NCBI GenBank assembly: GCA_900771085.1
Contig: CAAGMR010000024.1
Coordinates: 45,299-109,298, forward strand
Source: Clostridia bacterium
GTDB lineage: Bacteria; Bacillota; Clostridia; Oscillospirales; Acutalibacteraceae
DNA: 64,000 nt
Direction of reading: 5' to 3'
Shown here one piece after another: positions 59,284 through 64,000 of this stretch; the first letter of the stretch is position 1, and each line of letters begins with the position of its first letter. The position numbers were made by a program, and so were the translations under genes. Under the pieces are notes generated by a model. It made no database searches and was not told where the DNA came from. It saw only the letters and a list, made by a program, of their open reading frames with translations.

Positions 59284-60906
59284 TCAGTCGCATTCGCAGA
59301 TTGCTTTTCTGGTTCTCAAAACAGAATTTGGAGTTACAGAGAATTCATCAAGTCCCCATTCAACAAGACTAGGGATAAGATCCTTGTCTGCAGCAGCCTC
59401 GCCGCACATTCCTACAGGAATTCCGGCATTCTTTGCAGCTTTTATTGTAAGCTCAATAGCCTTTAATACAGCAGGCTTATGAACGCTGTAGAGATTTGCA
59501 ACAGCGGCATTTCCTCTGTCAACTGCCATTGTATAACCTGTAAGGTCATTGGTGCCAATTGAGAAGAATGCTGCTTCCTTTGCAAGATCGTCAGCAATAA
59601 ATACTGCAGCAGGTGTTTCAATCATAACACCAACCGGAACATCCTTTTTAAATGGAGTTCCTGCAGCCTCAAGTTCAGCCTCGCACTCTTTGATAAGAGC
59701 CTTAACTGCTCTGAGTTCTTCAATATCAGTTACGAGCGGAACCATAATCTTGATTTCGCCATAGACTGCAGCTCTGATTAAAGCTTTGAGCTGAACCTTG
59801 TAAAGTTCCTCATTCTGAAGGCAATAACGAACTGCTCTAAGACCAAGGAAAGGGTTATCCTCTTTTGGAATATCAATGTAAGGAATCTCCTTGTCTCCGC
59901 CTACGTCAAGAGTTCTGATGATTACCTCTTTACCTGCCATTGATTTGGCAACTGTTGAGTAAGCTTCAAACTGTTCCTCTTCTGTAGGAACTGCCGGTCT
60001 GTCCATAAACAGGAATTCTGTGCGGAAAAGGCCTATGCCCTCGCCTGAATTCTGGTTTACGTTATTTGCATCTTCCGGCTTTCCGATATTGCAGTAAACA
60101 GCTCTCTTTGATCCTGACTTTGTAACGCTTTCCTTGCCGAAATAGTCCATAAGTGAAGCTTTCTCTTCAAGGTAGTCGTCATGGAGTTTCTGAATCTCTG
60201 AAAGTGTAACTTCATCAGGGTCCTGATAAACATAACCCTTTACGCCATCAATTGCGAGAACATCGCCATCTTTGATTACGGTCATGGCGTCAGTGAGACT
60301 CAAAACAGCAGGAATATCAAGCGCTCTGGCAAGAATTGCAGAGTGAGATGTTACTGAACCAACTTCTGCAATGATACCTGCTACATTTTCCCTGTTGATA
60401 CGGGAAGTCATAGAAGGAGTGAAATCTTTTGCAATAAGAATTGAGCCGCTTGGAACGTCTTCAATTTTTACGCCTCTTGCTCCGCTAAGGATTTCAAGAA
60501 GACTTACCTTTATGTCTTTTACGTCAGATGCTCTCTGCTGCATGAGTTCATCAGGAACTCCGGAGAACATATCGAAAAACATTGTGCAAACGCCGTCAAC
60601 AGCCTGTGAAGCTGTTTCTCCTCCGTCAATACGCTCATTCATCTGAGAGAGCATATACGGATCGTTAAGCATCATGAGGTGACCCTCAAGAATTTCTGCA
60701 TTCTTTGCTCCGGCACTTTTTGTAAGGCTTTCGATAAGAGCCTGTGTTTCCTTAGTAAACTCAGCGACAGCGTCCCCGAGGCGCTGCTTTTCAATGTCAG
60801 CGCCCTGGAAAACTTCAGAAGTTACATCTACCACTGCTTCTGTCACGAGTACGGCAACGCCCTTGTCATAACCGGAACTTACGCCAATACCCTTGAGTTT
60901 ATTCAT
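59284..60906 (-). CDS. ptsI: PTS enzyme I (phosphoenolpyruvate-protein phosphotransferase)
   Basis: A 540-residue enzyme I. The phosphorylated histidine is H188 in VTSHSAILARAL; the usual GGxTSH here reads GSVTSH. The PEP-binding barrel contains GIGLFRTEFLFMDRP, MVPLVTDIEELRAVK, GVMIETPAAVF and the catalytic GMCGEAAAD near 500. Slightly shorter than average (about 570). It passes phosphate from PEP to HPr. Its start shares one base with the ptsH stop (TAATG). Confidence 0.97.
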   Translation of the reverse strand: MNKLKGIGVSSGYDKGVAVLVTEAVVDVTSEVFQGADIEKQRLGDAVAEFTKETQALIESLTKSAGAKNAEILEGHLMMLNDPYMLSQMNERIDGGETASQAVDGVCTMFFDMFSGVPDELMQQRASDVKDIKVSLLEILSGARGVKIEDVPSGSILIAKDFTPSMTSRINRENVAGIIAEVGSVTSHSAILARALDIPAVLSLTDAMTVIKDGDVLAIDGVKGYVYQDPDEVTLSEIQKLHDDYLEEKASLMDYFGKESVTKSGSKRAVYCNIGKPEDANNVNQNSGEGIGLFRTEFLFMDRPAVPTEEEQFEAYSTVAKSMAGKEVIIRTLDVGGDKEIPYIDIPKEDNPFLGLRAVRYCLQNEELYKVQLKALIRAAVYGEIKIMVPLVTDIEELRAVKALIKECEAELEAAGTPFKKDVPVGVMIETPAAVFIADDLAKEAAFFSIGTNDLTGYTMAVDRGNAAVANLYSVHKPAVLKAIELTIKAAKNAGIPVGMCGEAAADKDLIPSLVEWGLDEFSVTPNSVLRTRKAICECD

Positions 60907-61166
60907 TAGTCCATGCCCTCTTCAATAAGCTTTGCAGCTTCAGCAAGCATAGCCTCTTCATCTTCGCCTTCGCAGCGAATAGTGATTTCACTGTCATACT
61001 TAATGCAAGCTGCCATGAGGTTCATGATAGACTTTGCGTTAATTTCTTTTTCGCCGAATACGATAGTGATGTCTGATTTGTATTTAGTCATAGCAGTAAC
61101 AAACACATTTGCAGGACGCATATGAAGTCCCATCTTGTCTGCTACTTTAACTGTTGTCTGTACCAT
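60906..61166 (-). CDS. ptsH: Phosphocarrier protein HPr
   Basis: An 86-residue HPr. His15 in GLHMRPAN takes phosphate from enzyme I (the usual GLHARPA has Ala for Met16). Ser46 in AKSIMNLMA is the HPr-kinase site for catabolite control in Firmicutes. GGAGGAG is 6 bases upstream. It lies between fruA and ptsI, so the general PTS proteins here are expressed with the fructose operon rather than apart from it. Confidence 0.97.
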   Translation of the reverse strand: MVQTTVKVADKMGLHMRPANVFVTAMTKYKSDITIVFGEKEINAKSIMNLMAACIKYDSEITIRCEGEDEEAMLAEAAKLIEEGMD

Positions 61167-61189
61167 TTGCTACTCCTCCGTAGGGGTGA

Positions 61190-63232
61190 TTATTTTGCAG
61201 CCTTTGCCATCTTTTCAGCCTTAGCTGCTGCTTTTTCAGCTTTGATTTCTTCCTTTGTTGCTACGTCCTTTTTAAGAACGGAGAGAAGAAGTGTTGCTAC
61301 TGCAGCACCAACTGCAAGAGCTACGAGGTAGAGATACCACTTACCAACAGTTGCGAATACGAAGATACCGCCGTGAGGAGCCATAAGTGTGCATCCGAAG
61401 AGCATTGAAAGGCCGCCTGCTACTGCAGAACCTGCAACGAGTGATGGAATTACGTGAAGTGGATCGGAAGCTGCGAACGGGATAGCACCTTCTGTGATGA
61501 ATGAGAGACCCATTACGTAGTTTGTAGCTGTTGTTGAGCGTTCGTTCTTTGTGAACTTCTCAGGGAAGATCTGGCAAGCAAGAGCAAGAGCGATTGGAGG
61601 AACCATACCACCGATCATAACTGAAGCCATGCTTTCGTAGCACATTGTCTGTGTTGCAGGGTCAGCTGCTGTAGCAGCTGTTGCAAGCATACCTGTACCG
61701 AAGAGATAAGCTGCCTTGTTGATAGGGCCGCCCATATCGATAGCCATCATACCGCCAAGGATGATACCAAGGATTACAGATGCGTTAGAAGCACCGAGAG
61801 TTGCAAGCCAGCCTGAAATAGCTGTGTTGAGCCAGATAAATGCAGGGTTGATTGTACACATAATTACGCCAACAATTGCAACACCGCAAAGTGGGTAAAT
61901 GAGCATTGGCTTTACGCCATCGAGGCTCTTTGGAAGGTTTTCGCAAGCCTTCATGAGACCCTTAACTGCATAACCGGCAATGAAACCTGCTGCAAGAGCA
62001 CCGAGGAAGCCGGCAGATACGCCTGCTGCGTTACCACCAGGTTCGCCCCATGTAGCACCGATGTTAGCAAGATAGCCGCCTACGAAACCAGGTGCAAGAC
62101 CCGGACGGTCAGCGATTGACTGTGCGATGAAACCTGCAAGGATTGGAAGCATGAAGCCCATTGCTCCGCCACCGATTGTCTTGATCCATGCTGATGCTGC
62201 TGTCATTGTACCGAAGTCAGAACCATATGGAAGTCCGTTCTGTGCACAGTAAATTGTATCGATAAGGAAAGCGATAGCAACGAGGATACCGCCGCCAACT
62301 ACGAATGGAAGCATATGAGATACACCGTTCATAAGGTGCTTATAAATCTGGCGACCGATGCTTTCATCATCTACAGGACCTGAAGCGTTTTCTTTAGCTG
62401 CTCCGTCTGCATGATAAATTGGAGCCTCACCGTCAACTATCTTCTGGATGAGTTCCTTTGGCTTATTGATACCGTTTGCAACAGCAGTCTTAAGAACAGG
62501 CTTGCCGTCGAAACGTGCCATTTCAACATTTTTGTCAGCTGCAACGATGATACCGTCACAAGCTGCGATTTCAGCAGCTGTAAGAATGTTCTTTGCACCG
62601 CCTGATCCGTTAGTTTCAGCCTTAAGAGGAAGACCCATTTCTGCGCCTGCCTGCTCAAGAGCTTCAGCTGCCATATAAGTATGAGCAATACCTGTTGGGC
62701 AAGCTGTAACTGCAAGAATTCTGTAGCCTTCCTTTACAGGAGCTGCAGCTGCAGCAGCTGCTGCCTCTTCAGGGAATTTCTCAGTTTCTTTCTTATCAAT
62801 GATTGCAAGGAATTCTTCCGGTGTTTTTGCTGCTCTAAGAGCACCTGAGAACTCAGGATCCATGAGCATTGTCATAAGACGGGCAAGAATTTCAAGATGA
62901 ACCTCGCCATCTTCTGTTGCAGCAATCATAAAGAGAAGATCTGATGGCTTTCCATCAGGAGCTTCGTAGTCAACGCCGCCAGGTACTGTCATTGCAGCAA
63001 GTGCAGGCTGCTTAACAGCTGCTGACTTTGCGTGTGGAACTGCGAGTCCTTCACCGATTGCTGTTGTTGATGACTCCTCACGAGCAAGGATGTCCTTCTT
63101 GTAACCTTCAACATCGTTGAGGTTACCAACTTTGTCATGGAGGGCAACGAGTTTGTCGATAGCTTCTGCCTTATCGGCAGCAGTTGTTCCAAGCTCTATT
63201 GCGCCTGCTTTGAGCAAATCATTAATTCGCAT
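61190..63232 (-). CDS. fruA: PTS fructose transporter subunit IIABC
   Basis: A 680-residue fused permease. IIA, residues 1-150, with H67 in GLAVPHAKS. A poly-alanine linker (157-165). IIB-fru, about 170-270, with C178 in VTACPTGIAHTYMAAEAL. IIC, about 300-650, with eight or more helices, and a short Ala/Lys-rich tail. It imports fructose as fructose 1-phosphate, the substrate of the fruK product upstream. AAGGAG is 7 bases before the ATG. Confidence 0.96.
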   Translation of the reverse strand: MRINDLLKAGAIELGTTAADKAEAIDKLVALHDKVGNLNDVEGYKKDILAREESSTTAIGEGLAVPHAKSAAVKQPALAAMTVPGGVDYEAPDGKPSDLLFMIAATEDGEVHLEILARLMTMLMDPEFSGALRAAKTPEEFLAIIDKKETEKFPEEAAAAAAAAPVKEGYRILAVTACPTGIAHTYMAAEALEQAGAEMGLPLKAETNGSGGAKNILTAAEIAACDGIIVAADKNVEMARFDGKPVLKTAVANGINKPKELIQKIVDGEAPIYHADGAAKENASGPVDDESIGRQIYKHLMNGVSHMLPFVVGGGILVAIAFLIDTIYCAQNGLPYGSDFGTMTAASAWIKTIGGGAMGFMLPILAGFIAQSIADRPGLAPGFVGGYLANIGATWGEPGGNAAGVSAGFLGALAAGFIAGYAVKGLMKACENLPKSLDGVKPMLIYPLCGVAIVGVIMCTINPAFIWLNTAISGWLATLGASNASVILGIILGGMMAIDMGGPINKAAYLFGTGMLATAATAADPATQTMCYESMASVMIGGMVPPIALALACQIFPEKFTKNERSTTATNYVMGLSFITEGAIPFAASDPLHVIPSLVAGSAVAGGLSMLFGCTLMAPHGGIFVFATVGKWYLYLVALAVGAAVATLLLSVLKKDVATKEEIKAEKAAAKAEKMAKAAK

Positions 63233-63247
63233 AGTCTTCGACTCCTT

Positions 63248-64000
63248 TCAATCTTTTAACGAATCATAAATTGCATTTATTTCTTCTTTTCTGGCAAGTC
63301 TGATTGAGAATGCAGTTGCACTGCCGCAAGCTGTTGCAAGCTTTAAGGCATCACCATACTCGCCTGGTTTTTTCAGTGTACCGGCGATAAAACCGGCAAC
63401 CATAGAATCTCCACATCCCACTGAACTTACAAGCTTTCCCGGAACTGCCGGAGCAATGTATTCGCATCCGTTCTCATCCACAAGGATTGAGCCGTCGCCA
63501 CCGCGGGAAACAATTACGTTGACGGCGCCAAGCTTCTGAAGTTCTTTGGCATAATGGATAATTTCTGCTGTGTCTTTGAGTGTCTTTCCGAATATCTCGC
63601 CAAGTTCATGATGATTTGGCTTAATAAGGAAAGGTTTAAACTTCAAGGTGTTCATAAGCTGATCGCCTGTTGTATCGACTGCGACCTTTACACCTTTACT
63701 TACAACCTTTTCGATTATTCTGCTGTAAATATCATCCGGAATACTTGATGGAACACTGCCTGCAAGGATGAGATAATCCCCTTCCTTCAGAGAGTCGAGT
63801 TTCATGAAAAGCTCTTCGATTTTTGCCTGAGGAATATTCGGACCGCCTGAGTTTATGTCAAGTTCTTTGTCTGAGCGAACCTTTACATTGATTCGTGTCA
63901 TTCCTTCATCGAGTTCGACAAAATCGCTCTTCAGCCCATCTTCTTCCATAAGTCTTTTCAGTTCCCCGCCGGTGAACCCTGCAATAAAACCTAAAGAAAC
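63248..64000 (-). CDS. fruK: 1-phosphofructokinase (partial, 5' end off window)
   Basis: The last 250 residues of a PfkB-family kinase. The frame stays open past the ATG at 63949 to the window edge, reading VSLGFIAGFTGGELKRLM, which fits the family, so the true start is outside. It contains YLILAGSVPSSIPDDIY, the KPNHHELGEIFG segment and the catalytic VSSVGCGDSMVAGFIAG (GxGD with the base aspartate). It phosphorylates fructose 1-phosphate to the 1,6-bisphosphate. It lies 15 bases upstream of fruA. Confidence 0.96.
   Translation of the reverse strand, partial: VSLGFIAGFTGGELKRLMEEDGLKSDFVELDEGMTRINVKVRSDKELDINSGGPNIPQAKIEELFMKLDSLKEGDYLILAGSVPSSIPDDIYSRIIEKVVSKGVKVAVDTTGDQLMNTLKFKPFLIKPNHHELGEIFGKTLKDTAEIIHYAKELQKLGAVNVIVSRGGDGSILVDENGCEYIAPAVPGKLVSSVGCGDSMVAGFIAGTLKKPGEYGDALKLATACGSATAFSIRLARKEEINAIYDSLKD

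Noticed and set aside
1..64000. CRISPR arrays, insertion sequences, prophage or integrases
   Set aside because: No repeat arrays, transposase-like ORFs or phage genes were seen; the window is core chromosome with a few accessory genes.

Overview
The window looks like chromosomal DNA from a low-GC Gram-positive anaerobe of the Clostridia, probably a gut or rumen Oscillospirales/Lachnospirales-type organism. The signs are a V-type (not F-type) ATP synthase operon, rubrerythrin, a 2[4Fe-4S] ferredoxin, FeoAB, a tRNA-Trp T-box, strong AGGAGG-type ribosome binding sites, and many Firmicutes-type house-keeping genes. No phage, insertion sequence, CRISPR array or rRNA was seen. Genus-level placement is inference.

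Layout. 1-5.9 kb (minus): V-ATPase operon H-I-K-E-C-F-A, running off the left edge; its proteolipid carries the full Enterococcus-type Na+ ligand set. 6.2-9.8 kb: PRPP synthetase, a HEPN-like/CBS protein, a DUF1653 protein and two unknown proteins. 9.8-11.5 kb: a TrpB2-type tryptophan synthase beta chain behind a tRNA-Trp T-box. 11.5-19 kb (minus): a polysaccharide pyruvyl transferase-like protein, a TetR regulator with an acyl-CoA-synthetase-like enzyme, a GTPase, and an esterase/MFS transporter pair. 19-28 kb: ligA, a DUF1292 protein followed by a probable 6S RNA, a DivIVA-like protein, a lipase-like hydrolase, GtrA, a secreted SGNH hydrolase, an NAD-binding protein, tRNA-Ser(GGA), nrdR and an acyltransferase. 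28-32.3 kb (minus): metY-cysK-Rrf2 sulfur operon with a complex leader, an RlmA-like methyltransferase and rubrerythrin.

32.4-40.2 kb (plus): a seven-gene aromatic operon, aroF-tyrA-aroB-aroA-aroC-pheA-aroE::aroK, which covers chorismate, phenylalanine and tyrosine synthesis except for dehydroquinate dehydratase. 40.2-45.3 kb: thrH, ferredoxin, two RNA-modification methyltransferases and a polar amino-acid ABC importer. 45.3-52.9 kb (minus): CDF transporter, ychF, feoA-feoB-Cys-rich protein, thyA-folA, azlC-azlD. 53-59.1 kb (minus): argF-carA-carB, in which carB is fused in frame to a complete diaminopimelate epimerase (dapF). 59.3-64 kb (minus): fruK-fruA-ptsH-ptsI, a complete fructose PTS unit, with fruK cut by the right edge.

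The most unusual items are: the CarB-DapF fusion; the metY leader (18-codon upstream ORF, competing hairpins, inverted repeat over the -35 box); three identical-format AGTTAG-N6-CTAACT operators at the feo locus, one filling a promoter spacer exactly; a three-copy 31-bp-phased repeat over the nrdR promoter; and a promoter -10 box inside the loop of a terminator hairpin upstream of the pyruvyl-transferase gene.
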